Shown here one piece after another: positions 12,444-19,733 of a stretch of 21,317 nt of DNA (its first letter is position 1; each line of letters begins with the position of its first letter). The DNA lies in the IMG/VR virus record IMGVR_UViG_3300029448_000526, positions 1 through 21,317 of that record. One strand, written 5' to 3'. This stretch comes from a virus. A program made the position numbers and the translations under genes. The notes beneath the pieces were generated by a model. That model saw nothing but the letters and a program-made list of their open reading frames with translations, was not told where the DNA came from and did not search any database.

Positions 12444-12949
12444 GTAAGAAAGAGATAAAAGTAACAAGAGCTAACAGCAACGATGATAGAGCTCCAAGAG
12501 ATTCAGAATCTAGAGCTAGACAAGAGAGACCAAAAGCATGGAAAATGCCAAGTGCTCTTGAGTTACCTGAAGAGGCTATCGAAATTGCAAAATCTCAAGG
12601 GATTGTTTATCGCTGGGTAAGGGAATCTGTAGCTGGCCAAGATGACAAAACGAATGTCTCAAAAAGATTTCGTGAAGGATTCGAGCCGGTTAGACCAGAG
12701 GAACTCCCCGGATTTCATGATTTGCCTATAGTCGATGATGGTCGACATGCTGGAATTATAGGTGTTGGTGGGTTAATACTGTGCAAGATACCGAAAGAAA
12801 TCGCAGAACAGCGTAATGAATATTTCGCGGCCCAAACTGATAACCAAATGAATGCAGTAGAGAACGACCTAATGCGTGAAGAAAATCCTGCGATGCCTAT
12901 CTCTAGAGATATGAAATCAAGGGTAACATTTGGCGGAAGTAATAAATGA
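12440..12949 (+). CDS. conserved-type head-module protein (169 aa), function unknown
   Basis: A charged, Arg-rich N-terminus (MSKKEIKVTRANSNDDRAPR...) leads to RPKAWKMPSALELPE, then YRWVRESVAGQDDKTNVSKR, FREGFEPVRPEELPGF and a central GVGGLILCKIPKEIAEQR, ending RVTFGGSNK. I recall related proteins between scaffold and capsid genes in marine phages with the same order (P-W, RWVR, N-S--FREGWEPV, GGL-L-K-P). No function is known to me. The start overlaps the scaffold-like gene by four bases (ATGA). Confidence 0.8.
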   Translation: MSKKEIKVTRANSNDDRAPRDSESRARQERPKAWKMPSALELPEEAIEIAKSQGIVYRWVRESVAGQDDKTNVSKRFREGFEPVRPEELPGFHDLPIVDDGRHAGIIGVGGLILCKIPKEIAEQRNEYFAAQTDNQMNAVENDLMREENPAMPISRDMKSRVTFGGSNK

Positions 12950-12995
12950 CAATTTGTTTCTTCTTTTAATTTAACCTTATTTAAAGGACATAACT

Positions 12996-13574
12996 ATGGC
13001 AAACCAAAATGCTGCTTTCGGCTTAAGGCCCCTAGGTAAATTAGGTAGTAATGTAAACTCCGAAGGGACTACAGAATACTCAATTGCTTCAGGTGCAAGC
13101 GGAAACATATTTTCAGGCGATCCAGTTAAGATGGCGAGTACAGGTACTATTTTAGTAGCTGCTGCTGGCGATCAATTACTGGGAGTCTTCAGGGGATGCA
13201 GATTTACCAATGCGAGTGGAGAAGTAATTTATTCTTCTTACTGGCCTAACGGTACTGTCTCATCAGACGCGGTGGCTTTCGTAGTTGACGATCCTAATGC
13301 ATTATTTGAAGTAGAAAGTGCTGCAACTGGTTCAGTTGTACAAACAGTTGTTGGTAACAACGCTGACATTGTATACGCTGCTGGTTCAACATCAGATGGA
13401 CAATCTGCTGTTACTATCAGTGGAACCACTGCTGCTACTACTGCTCAACTTAGAATTATTGGAATTTCCAATGATCCTGAGAATAATACTTTAGGAACAG
13501 GCTCTCAATCAGCTAACGTCAATATGATAGTCAAAATTAACGAGCACTTTTACGCTCAAGTAACTGGAGTATAA
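12996..13574 (+). CDS. putative capsid cement/decoration protein (192 aa)
   Basis: Opens MANQNAAFGLRPLGKLGSNV, then SIASGASGNIFSGDPVKMAS. The start MAN-NAAFG-RP followed by a GDPVK word is one I associate with a common marine phage virion protein placed just before the major capsid gene and considered a head-decoration candidate. The composition is Ala, Ser, Thr, Gly and Val-rich with few charges, predicted almost all beta strand. An AAAGGA ribosome site precedes the ATG. No transmembrane or enzymatic motif is visible. The role is from context and resemblance. Confidence 0.75.
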   Translation: MANQNAAFGLRPLGKLGSNVNSEGTTEYSIASGASGNIFSGDPVKMASTGTILVAAAGDQLLGVFRGCRFTNASGEVIYSSYWPNGTVSSDAVAFVVDDPNALFEVESAATGSVVQTVVGNNADIVYAAGSTSDGQSAVTISGTTAATTAQLRIIGISNDPENNTLGTGSQSANVNMIVKINEHFYAQVTGV

Positions 13575-13577
13575 CCA

Positions 13578-14486
13578 ATGGCGATTAATCGTTCACAATT
13601 AGCGAAGGAGCTCGAGCCTGGTTTAAATGCCTTATTTGGCATGGAATACAACAGGTACGAAAACGAGCACGCGGAAATCTTTGACACTGAATCTTCAGAT
13701 AGAGCATTTGAAGAAGAAACCTTAATAGTAGGTTTCGGTAACGCACAAGTAAAACCAGAAGGAAACGGAGTCGCATTCGACAACGCTTCAGAAGGATTTA
13801 CTGCAAGGTATTCACATGAAACCGTTGCGTTAGCATTCGCTCTAACAGAAGAAGCAATCGAGGACAACCTCTACGATAGACTAGGAGCTAGATATACAAA
13901 AGCTCTAGCTAGATCTATGGCGCACACCAAGCAAGTAAAAGCTGCTTCTGTGTTGAACAATGCTTTCTCATCAAGCTTTACCGGTGGAGACGGAGTATCA
14001 CTCGTGAATACTTCTCACCCATTAGTAGGCGGAGGAACATTTTCAAACAGACCAAGCACTTATACTGACTTGAATGAGACTTCATTAGAAGATGCTCTTA
14101 TTTCTGTTTCAACTTTTGTTGATGACAAAAATATGATTCTTGCTTTACAAGGAACTAAGCTAATCATTCCACCACAACTTCAGTTCGTGGCTGATAGATT
14201 ACTTAACACTCCTGGTAGAGTTAGCACTTCTGACAATGACATCAATTCAATAAGAAATATGGGAATGGTCCCAGAAGGTTACACAGTTAACCATTTCTTA
14301 ACTGACACTGATGCATGGTTCTTGAAGACTGATTGCCCAGATGGCTTTAAACATTTTGAGAGATCTGCTCTTTCTACTTCTATGGAAGGCGACTTTGATA
14401 CTGGCAATGTCAGATTCAAAGCTAGAGAGAGATATTCTTTTGGTTTCTCAAACCCAAGAGCTGTCTTTGCATCACAAGGTGCATAA
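13578..14486 (+). CDS. major capsid protein (Mu gpT-like / HK97-fold)
   Basis: A 302-residue protein beginning MAINRSQLAKELEPGLNALF. Features of the HK97-fold capsid group related to Mu gpT: an N-terminal helix ending GLNALFGMEY, an FDTESSDRAFEEE segment for the N-arm (about 35-48), FTARYSHETVALAFALTEEA (about 74-93) with ALARSMAHTKQVKAASVLNNAF, a loop SLVNTSHPLVGG (about 141-152) and a C-terminal part ending FSNPRAVFASQGA. Length, placement after scaffold and cement genes, and a strong terminator 17 bases downstream all fit the most abundant virion protein. Motif assignment is from memory. Confidence 0.9.
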   Translation: MAINRSQLAKELEPGLNALFGMEYNRYENEHAEIFDTESSDRAFEEETLIVGFGNAQVKPEGNGVAFDNASEGFTARYSHETVALAFALTEEAIEDNLYDRLGARYTKALARSMAHTKQVKAASVLNNAFSSSFTGGDGVSLVNTSHPLVGGGTFSNRPSTYTDLNETSLEDALISVSTFVDDKNMILALQGTKLIIPPQLQFVADRLLNTPGRVSTSDNDINSIRNMGMVPEGYTVNHFLTDTDAWFLKTDCPDGFKHFERSALSTSMEGDFDTGNVRFKARERYSFGFSNPRAVFASQGA

Positions 14487-14502
14487 ACCCAATTCTATTG
14501 GT

Positions 14503-14530
14503 AAAGGGAGCTTCGGCTCCCTTTTTTTTT
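14503..14530 (+). terminator. strong intrinsic terminator after the capsid gene
   Basis: AAAGGGAGC (14503-14511), loop TTCG (14512-14515) and GCTCCCTTT (14516-14524) form a perfect stem with a stable tetraloop, followed by nine T residues (14522-14530). It should end most transcripts at the capsid gene. A further T-rich run (14532-14540) follows. Confidence 0.95.
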
Positions 14531-14647
14531 CTTTCTTTTTACATATATTTAACTTACAATCAAATAAACCGGGATTAACAAGTTGCACCAACTGGCTCGG
14601 CAGACTTACTCCAAAGATGGCGCAACATATTTAGTTAGGAGAAAATA

Positions 14648-15154
14648 ATGGCTAAATCAACTTTTTCAGGTCCAGTTAGATCTATATCTGGATTTATTTC
14701 AGCAGGTAATACTGCTATTGTCAGTTTAACTGCTGATACAACTTTAACCGTAGATGCACACTCAGGTAAGGTACTTACTTGTAATGATGCTGATGGTAAA
14801 TTTACTTTGCCCTCAATTGTCACAACTGCACCTACTGATCCTACAGATCCTAATTCGTTAAATAACTTAGGAGCTACTTTTATTTTTATTATTGAGACAG
14901 CAGCAACTGACCTCGATATTAAAACTGATGGTACAGATAAATTTGTAGGTGGGCTTTACACTGGCGTTACTAATGCAACAGGTAAAACTTTTATTTCAGG
15001 TGCATCTAACGATGTCATAACTCTTAATGGTTCAACTAAAGGTGGTCTTGCAGGATCTATAATTAAGTGTACTGCTATGGGATCTGCTAAGTATGCCGTT
15101 GAAGGTATAACACTTGGCTCTGGAACTTTAGTTACACCATTTGCTGACGCTTAA
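14648..15154 (+). CDS. beta-rich putative virion protein (168 aa)
   Basis: MAKSTFSGPVRSISGFISAG, then a strand-rich, Thr/Ala/Gly-rich chain that ends TLGSGTLVTPFADA. Proteins with the opening MA-STFSGP-RS or close to it are common next to capsid genes in marine phages and are usually regarded as structural. It begins a new block after the terminator at 14503-14530 with a GTTAGGAGAAAATAATG ribosome site. There are no enzymatic residues or membrane segments. A role as a second decoration protein or a head fibre is possible but not shown. Confidence 0.75.
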   Translation: MAKSTFSGPVRSISGFISAGNTAIVSLTADTTLTVDAHSGKVLTCNDADGKFTLPSIVTTAPTDPTDPNSLNNLGATFIFIIETAATDLDIKTDGTDKFVGGLYTGVTNATGKTFISGASNDVITLNGSTKGGLAGSIIKCTAMGSAKYAVEGITLGSGTLVTPFADA

Positions 15155-15169
15155 TATTAGGGGCTAATT

Positions 15170-15574
15170 ATGGCAGACGCAGTAACTTCAACAACTCTAT
15201 TGGACAGTGATAGGTTCGCTATAATACAGCTTACTAACACATCTGATGGAACAGGGGAGTCAGCAGTCAAGAAAGTAGATGTAAGCGCACTACAGGCTAA
15301 TAGTCATGGTGAAGCTTGCACAAGTGTTCGTCTTGGGAAGATAGTTTATTCAACTTTTGGAATGAGCGTAAAACTTCTATGGGATGCTACAACTGATACT
15401 ATTTGTTGGGATCTTAATTCAGATTACACAACAGATGAAGATTTCACTGATTTTGGTGGAATAAGAAATACATCAGGAACTGGTAAAACAGGCGACATAA
15501 TGCTTACAACGACTGGCCATTCAGGTGGCGACTCTTATGTAATAGTCTTAACCTTATTTAAAGATTACGACTAA
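15170..15574 (+). CDS. conserved-type virion protein (134 aa)
   Basis: MADAVTSTTLLDSDRFAIIQ, then TNTSDGTGESAVKKVDVSAL, a YSTFGMSVKLLWDATTD block and FGGIRNTSGTGKTGDIMLTT, ending YVIVLTLFKDYD. I recall the same order in phage proteins of marine T4-like and podovirus genomes (LTNVSDGTGE---KVDVS, MEVK-LW-A, FGG--N-AG-GKTGDI). These are predicted structural, all-beta proteins with no known enzymatic role. A GGGG-like ribosome region is 10 bases upstream; it lies 15 bases after the previous stop. Confidence 0.78.
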   Translation: MADAVTSTTLLDSDRFAIIQLTNTSDGTGESAVKKVDVSALQANSHGEACTSVRLGKIVYSTFGMSVKLLWDATTDTICWDLNSDYTTDEDFTDFGGIRNTSGTGKTGDIMLTTTGHSGGDSYVIVLTLFKDYD

Positions 15575-15588
15575 GTTTTAATTCTATA

Positions 15589-15888
15589 GTGGCGACAAAA
15601 CGAGCAAAGCCAATAAGAAGAACGACAAGAGGCTCTAAGGCTAACTATCGTCCTACAAAATCTGGCGCTGGTATGACCAAGCGTGGCGTTGCTGCTTATA
15701 GAAAAAAGAACCCAGGTTCTAAACTAAAAACTGCTGTAACTGGCAAAGTTAAAAAAGGGAGCAAGGCAGCTAAAAGACGCAAGTCTTATTGCGCTAGATC
15801 CCTTGGCCAACTTAAACGCAGTTCAGCTAAAACAAGAAACGATCCTAATTCTAGAATTAGACAGGCTCGTAGAAGATGGAAGTGTTAA
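15589..15888 (+). CDS. very basic DUF6321-like protein (99 aa)
   Basis: GTG start at 15589 (no ATG suits; the ribosome site is weak). The chain is about one third Lys and Arg: MATKRAKPIRRTTRGSKANY, GAGMTKRGVAAYRKKNPGSK, LKTAVTGKVKKGSKAAKRRK, then SYCARSLGQLKRSS and NDPNSRIRQARRRWKC. The blocks AYR--NPGSKLKTAVT, SYCARS-GQ and ARRRWKC at the end are the signature I remember for a small cysteine-containing family of cyanophage and marine phage proteins (DUF6321 by memory). Nucleic-acid binding is likely from composition. Cys68 and Cys99 could form a metal site or disulfide. Confidence 0.82.
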   Translation: MATKRAKPIRRTTRGSKANYRPTKSGAGMTKRGVAAYRKKNPGSKLKTAVTGKVKKGSKAAKRRKSYCARSLGQLKRSSAKTRNDPNSRIRQARRRWKC

Positions 15889-15906
15889 TTAAACTGAGGA
15901 TAAATT

Positions 15907-16083
15907 ATGTTTAAAAAAACTAAAGGATATGCAAATGGCGGCGCAGCAAAAGGCACCAAATATATGGCAAAAGGCGGAGCATCTAGTTCAGCTAAACCAA
16001 AAGGCACCAAGTACATGGCCAAAGGTGGAGCGCCTGGTGCAATGAAAGGAACTAAATATATGTCAAAAGGCGGCAAAGTTTAA
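15907..16083 (+). CDS. triple-repeat Lys/Gly protein (58 aa)
   Basis: MFKKTKGYANGGAAKGTKYM and on: the unit KGTKYMAKGGA appears at residues 15-25 and 32-42, and KGTKYMSKGG at 47-56, with a degenerate first copy KGYANGGAA at 6-14. The three clear copies differ in synonymous positions, so selection acts on the peptide. A GAGGA ribosome site precedes the ATG. The protein is basic and probably unstructured. It resembles Gly-rich tails of the proteins at 6516 and 9578. A role in contacting DNA or the capsid interior is conceivable; no function is known to me. Confidence 0.8.
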   Translation: MFKKTKGYANGGAAKGTKYMAKGGASSSAKPKGTKYMAKGGAPGAMKGTKYMSKGGKV

Positions 16084-16095
16084 TTTGCACCTTAC

Positions 16096-16779
16096 ATGTC
16101 ATATTTAATTTCTAATATACCTCAGTTTAAATGCTGGGTAAGAAAAGAATTTACGGCAAATCATAGCAACTATCATGGAGAGTATTTACATGCTCTTGTC
16201 ATAGCTGTTAATACAATTCCAGACAGATCTTTATCATTTCAAGTAGTATTTACTGGATGCGAAATAGATAACGAAGAAGACGCGCCAAATGTTCATGGTG
16301 GCGCTATGTGGGCAAGAATGCCTATACAAGCTTTAGTAGCAGACATCCCTCTAGAAGAATGGCCAACTCCAATGGAAGACCATTTAGCTCAACCTTGGGA
16401 TTGTTTAAGCCATGAGCACTCTGTTGTGGTTATGGACAGAGTAAGTTCATCTCCTTGGATATGCAAAATAGCAGGAGAATTTTATACAGGAAAGTATTTA
16501 TTTACTGTAGACTATACAGAGAACTCTATAGCAGATGATCCTGCTCAACATAAGCAATCACATGTGCTATATTTAACAGATGCTGGTGAATATACTGGCA
16601 GTTTTGTAGCTCTACCAAACAATAGAGTAAGAGCGACAAACCCTGCTTTATGGCGTGTAGGCGAAGGGGCACCGGATTTCATGCCCTCGCAATGGACACA
16701 TTCAGCAGAACAACATGAGAGCTATATGAATCCAAATATAACATTTGATAATTTGTATAACCAAGAGGATAATAAATAA
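16096..16779 (+). CDS. conserved-type marine phage protein (227 aa), function unknown
   Basis: MSYLISNIPQFKCWVRKEFT opens a protein type I recall from many marine phages, always in the structural block and beginning YLISNIPQFKCWVRKE. Further blocks are GGAMWARMPIQALVADIPLE (about 68-87), PWDCLSHEHSVVVMDRV (about 99-115), FYTGKYLFTVDYTEN (about 128-142) and a C-terminal NNRVRATNPALW. It is soluble, with mixed alpha and beta. No function is established. The stop TAA shares its last base with the next ATG. No clear ribosome site is visible before its own ATG. Confidence 0.8.
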   Translation: MSYLISNIPQFKCWVRKEFTANHSNYHGEYLHALVIAVNTIPDRSLSFQVVFTGCEIDNEEDAPNVHGGAMWARMPIQALVADIPLEEWPTPMEDHLAQPWDCLSHEHSVVVMDRVSSSPWICKIAGEFYTGKYLFTVDYTENSIADDPAQHKQSHVLYLTDAGEYTGSFVALPNNRVRATNPALWRVGEGAPDFMPSQWTHSAEQHESYMNPNITFDNLYNQEDNK

Positions 16780-16904
16780 TGGCAGAACTAACAGTTGCAC
16801 AAAAAAGAAAATTAGTTAGTGCATTAAAAAAAGCTTCTAAATCTCATCTTGCGCAAGCAAAAGTTATTGAAAAAAGTCTTAAAAAAACAAAACGTAAAAA
16901 ATAA
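16779..16904 (+). CDS. small lysine-rich helical protein (41 aa)
   Basis: MAELTVAQKRKLVSALKKAS, then KSHLAQAKVIEKSLKKTKRK. A single amphipathic, highly basic helix. The ATG overlaps the preceding stop (TAATG) and its stop overlaps the next ATG, so it is coupled on both sides; the GAGG of the previous gene's end (CCAAGAGGATAATAAATAATG) is the ribosome site. Small basic helices of this type between head and connector genes recur in marine phages. The function is unknown; DNA contact is plausible. Confidence 0.75.
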   Translation: MAELTVAQKRKLVSALKKASKSHLAQAKVIEKSLKKTKRKK

Positions 16905-17578
16905 TGGCATCTTCAGGTAGCACAGATTTTGAACCAAATGTAGCTGAGTTTATAGAGGAAGCATTTGAAAGATGCGGCCTGGAACTTAGAACTGGCTATG
17001 ATTTAAAAACAGCTAAAAGATCAATTAATCTTATGTTAGCTGAATGGTCTAATCGCGGTCTTAATCAATGGACCATAGAGCAAGAAACTGTCACCGTAGT
17101 ACAAAGTCAAAACGACTATACTTTAAACGCTAACATAGTTGACGTATTAGATTGCTCTATAAGAAGAACAGTTAGTGGAACAACCACTGATTTACAAATG
17201 TCTAGAGTTGGTAGATCTGAATACTTAAACATCCCAAACAAAGCAAGTGAATCAAGACCATCACAATATTTTTTAGATAAATTAAATACTCCTATTTTAA
17301 AAATATGGCCATCACCAGAAAACTCTACTGACATTTTAGTATTCAATAAAATCGTAAGAATGGATGATGCAGACGCAGCAACTAATACCATGGACATGCC
17401 ATTTAGGTTTTATCCTTGTTTTGCAGCTGGTCTGGCATATTACATATCTATAAAAAAAGCACCAGATAGAGCTGTCATGTTAAAGCAAATGTATGAAGAA
17501 GAATTTGAAAGAGCCCTATCTCAAGATGAAGATAGAGCTTCCTTTAGGATTGCCCCTTATTTAAGAAACGGATACTAA
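16904..17578 (+). CDS. head-tail adaptor-like protein (224 aa), first of two
   Basis: MASSGSTDFEPNVAEFIEEA, then the RSINLMLAEWSNRGLNQWTI block (about 44-63), SRPSQYFLDKLNTPILKIWP (about 116-136) and FYPCFAAGLAYYISIKKAP (about 166-184). The order, an N-terminal helical unit with LN-ML-EW, then a beta part with P--Y-LD--N-P-L-IWP, matches what I recall of the P22 gp4 / SU10-type adaptor proteins that sit under the portal and join the tail. Length is close to that of the SU10-type group. The start shares a base with the previous stop. A second adaptor-like gene follows at 18296. Confidence 0.8.
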   Translation: MASSGSTDFEPNVAEFIEEAFERCGLELRTGYDLKTAKRSINLMLAEWSNRGLNQWTIEQETVTVVQSQNDYTLNANIVDVLDCSIRRTVSGTTTDLQMSRVGRSEYLNIPNKASESRPSQYFLDKLNTPILKIWPSPENSTDILVFNKIVRMDDADAATNTMDMPFRFYPCFAAGLAYYISIKKAPDRAVMLKQMYEEEFERALSQDEDRASFRIAPYLRNGY

Positions 17579-17579
17579 T

Positions 17580-18299
17580 ATGGCATATGCTTCAGCAAAA
17601 TATGCAAGAGCTATTTGTGATAGATGTGGGTTTGAATACAAACTTGTAAAATTAAGAGAAGAATGGAATGGCTTAAAGACCTGTCCTTCTTGTTATGAGC
17701 CAAAACATCCACAGCTTGAACCATTGCCTCATGTTATTGACCCGGAAGCTTTATATGAACCCAGGCCCAACAATGACCAAGAGGTTGGCGAAGGTTTTGT
17801 AGTTGTAATCTACAGCGATATTACAAAACAACATTACATGGAGTCAGATATTATAGGCTCTAACTTTTTATTATCTAGAATGGATGGAGAGCTAGGCAGT
17901 GTTACCGTAAGCACTGATGGCTCAGTAACACCATCACCTAGTCCAGCACCTTCACCTAGTCCATCTGTTACAACTTATACAGTTACTGTGGCAAGTTATT
18001 ATGGCTCTAATTATTTTTACATCGATGGCTCAAGAGCTCCAACTTTAAATTTAACTGAAGGCCAAACTTACAAATTTGACCAATCAGATAGCACTAATTC
18101 AAGTCATCCTTTAAGACTTTCTACCACTGCAAATGGAACACATGGCGGTGGTTCTGAATATACAACAGGAGTTACAACAAGTGGAACACCGGGATCTTCA
18201 GGAGCTTACACCCAGATAGAAGTTGCAACTGGTGCACCTACGCTTTATTATTACTGTACTAATCATTCAGGTATGGGTGGTACAATAAATACAACATGA
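17580..18299 (+). CDS. zinc-ribbon plus cupredoxin-like fusion protein (239 aa)
   Basis: N-terminal zinc ribbon with four cysteines: ICDRCGFEY (C13, C16) and KTCPSCYEPKHPQ (C35, C38), a start seen in many marine phages (CDRCGFEYKL...EWNG). Next a middle region to about 112, then a Pro/Ser linker (TPSPSPAPSPSPS, about 117-129). From 132 a beta-rich domain carries all four ligand types of a type 1 copper site: H176 (NSSHPL), then C226, H229 and M232 (YYYCTNHSGMGG), as in plastocyanin-like folds, where Cys, His and Met lie near the C-terminus. Copper binding is unproven. The gene sits between two adaptor genes and shares an ATGA overlap with the second, suggesting a virion or connector role. Confidence 0.85.
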   Translation: MAYASAKYARAICDRCGFEYKLVKLREEWNGLKTCPSCYEPKHPQLEPLPHVIDPEALYEPRPNNDQEVGEGFVVVIYSDITKQHYMESDIIGSNFLLSRMDGELGSVTVSTDGSVTPSPSPAPSPSPSVTTYTVTVASYYGSNYFYIDGSRAPTLNLTEGQTYKFDQSDSTNSSHPLRLSTTANGTHGGGSEYTTGVTTSGTPGSSGAYTQIEVATGAPTLYYYCTNHSGMGGTINTT

Positions 18300-18979
18300 G
18301 CAGTCCAGTAACACTTACACAGTTAAAAACATTAATTCAAAACTACACTCAAAATAGTGAAGCCACATTTGTCAGCACTCTAGACGATATAATAAAAAAT
18401 ACTGAAGAAAGAATATTTGAGCTTGTTCAGTTTGATTATTTTAGAAAAAATGTAAAAGGCTTAATGACAACTGGTTCAAGATTTTTAACAACACCAGATG
18501 ATTTTGAATTGTCCTTTTCATTAGCAGTCATTAAATCAAATGGAGACTATAGTTTTTTAGATAAAAAACATACTAGCTTTATGCAAGAATACTCTCCAGA
18601 TCCAACAGACTCTGGCTCTCGTGGACTGCCTTTGTATTATGCAGACTTTGATAAAGACTTACATACAGGAACAAAGGAATCAACTATTATCATAGCTCCA
18701 GTGCCAGATCAAAACTATGATGTGGAACTGCATTACTTATACAAACCTAATTCATTGGTTACAGATACAACTGGTACATGGATATCAGAACATGCAAGAA
18801 ATGGACTCTTGTATGGTTGTTTGGTAGAGGCTTACACTTTTATGAAAGGTGATGCTGACATGATGAATTTATACGAATCTAGATTTCAACAAGAAATGTC
18901 TAGACTTAAAAACAAAGCAGAAGCAAGAGGTAGAAGAGACGAATATAGATATGACTCTTTAAGATTACCGGTTACATAA
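18296..18979 (+). CDS. head-tail adaptor-like protein (227 aa), second of two
   Basis: MSSPVTLTQLKTLIQNYTQN, DDIIKNTEERIFELVQFDYF, FLTTPDDFELSFSLAVIKSN, then PLYYADFD and APVPDQNYDVELHYLYKPNS (about 143-162) and a helical C-terminus. The order resembles the SU10-type adaptor fold: helical start, a P-D strand, a Y-Y strand pair and P-PD--Y-VEL--Y. Together with the gene at 16904 it would form the connector between portal and tail. The two share little visible identity but the same general plan. The start overlaps the cupredoxin-like gene's stop (ATGA). Identification is by fold pattern and place. Confidence 0.78.
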   Translation: MSSPVTLTQLKTLIQNYTQNSEATFVSTLDDIIKNTEERIFELVQFDYFRKNVKGLMTTGSRFLTTPDDFELSFSLAVIKSNGDYSFLDKKHTSFMQEYSPDPTDSGSRGLPLYYADFDKDLHTGTKESTIIIAPVPDQNYDVELHYLYKPNSLVTDTTGTWISEHARNGLLYGCLVEAYTFMKGDADMMNLYESRFQQEMSRLKNKAEARGRRDEYRYDSLRLPVT

Positions 18980-18989
18980 GGAGAGAAAG

Positions 18990-19733
18990 ATGGAACCAAT
19001 CAATAAGCTAGAGGGCAAAACTGTGGCCATAGTAGGTATGGGCAAAAGTTGGTTTGATTATAATTTAGCAAAATCACACGGTGCACACTTTGATGAAGTG
19101 TGGGCTATCAATTCAGTAGCATCAGTTATATTTCATGACAGAGTATTTATGATGGATCCAGCATCTAGATTTTTAGATACCGATGATGCAGGCGGCCAAA
19201 CCAATAGTATGTCTAAACTTCTTACTGAGCATGAAGGTCCAGTCTATACATGTGAGTTAGATGATCGTTGCCCCGGTCTTGTAGAATATCCAATCAATGA
19301 GGTATTAGGCGGATGTGGTTGTCACTACTTAAATAATACTGTTTCGTATGCAGTCGCTTTTGCTATTTGGAATAAAGTTGCAAAAATAAAAATGTTTGGC
19401 ATAGACTTTGGCTACAAAGGTAATTTATATTTTGCAGAAGCAGGACGTGCATCTGTAGAGTTTTGGCTTGGTAAAGCCATGAGTTTAGATATACAAGTTG
19501 AAGTTGCACACACAAGTTACTTGTTAGATACAGCAGTTCCAGATGATGAAAAACTTTATGGCTACCACAGGCTAGACGATCCTTTAGTTGTTATAACCAA
19601 TGAACATGGTCATTTAATATCTAAAAAAAGAAGCGAAGTTCAGCAATTTAAGAAAGAACCAGATCCTGTTTTGGTTGATAGAAATGATACACACTTGCAA
19701 AAAAATAAAGCTGGAGATCCAAAAGTATGGTAA
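18990..19733 (+). CDS. Rossmann-type putative enzyme, DUF115/MptE-like (247 aa)
   Basis: A soluble alpha/beta protein beginning with a nucleotide-binding-type strand-loop-helix: KTVAIVGMGKSWFDYNLAK (about 10-28), then VWAINSVASVIFHDRVFMMDP (about 37-57), KIKMFGIDFGYKG (about 132-144) and a C-terminal basic tail. The order VGMG-S, N-V, D-VF--D and FGIDFGY recalls DUF115/MptE-like proteins, some of which transfer or modify sugars or pterins. I cannot state the substrate. A GGAGAG ribosome site is present. In the tail block it might modify a virion or host surface component; this is conjecture. Confidence 0.75.
   Translation: MEPINKLEGKTVAIVGMGKSWFDYNLAKSHGAHFDEVWAINSVASVIFHDRVFMMDPASRFLDTDDAGGQTNSMSKLLTEHEGPVYTCELDDRCPGLVEYPINEVLGGCGCHYLNNTVSYAVAFAIWNKVAKIKMFGIDFGYKGNLYFAEAGRASVEFWLGKAMSLDIQVEVAHTSYLLDTAVPDDEKLYGYHRLDDPLVVITNEHGHLISKKRSEVQQFKKEPDPVLVDRNDTHLQKNKAGDPKVW

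Noticed and set aside
14341-14634. Plus-strand 97-codon frame running over the capsid gene end and terminator
   Set aside because: It is out of frame with the capsid gene, crosses a strong terminator and has no ribosome site.
14560-14640. tRNA-like look of the stretch before 14648
   Set aside because: No cloverleaf with anticodon and T-arm could be drawn; only one imperfect stem is visible.
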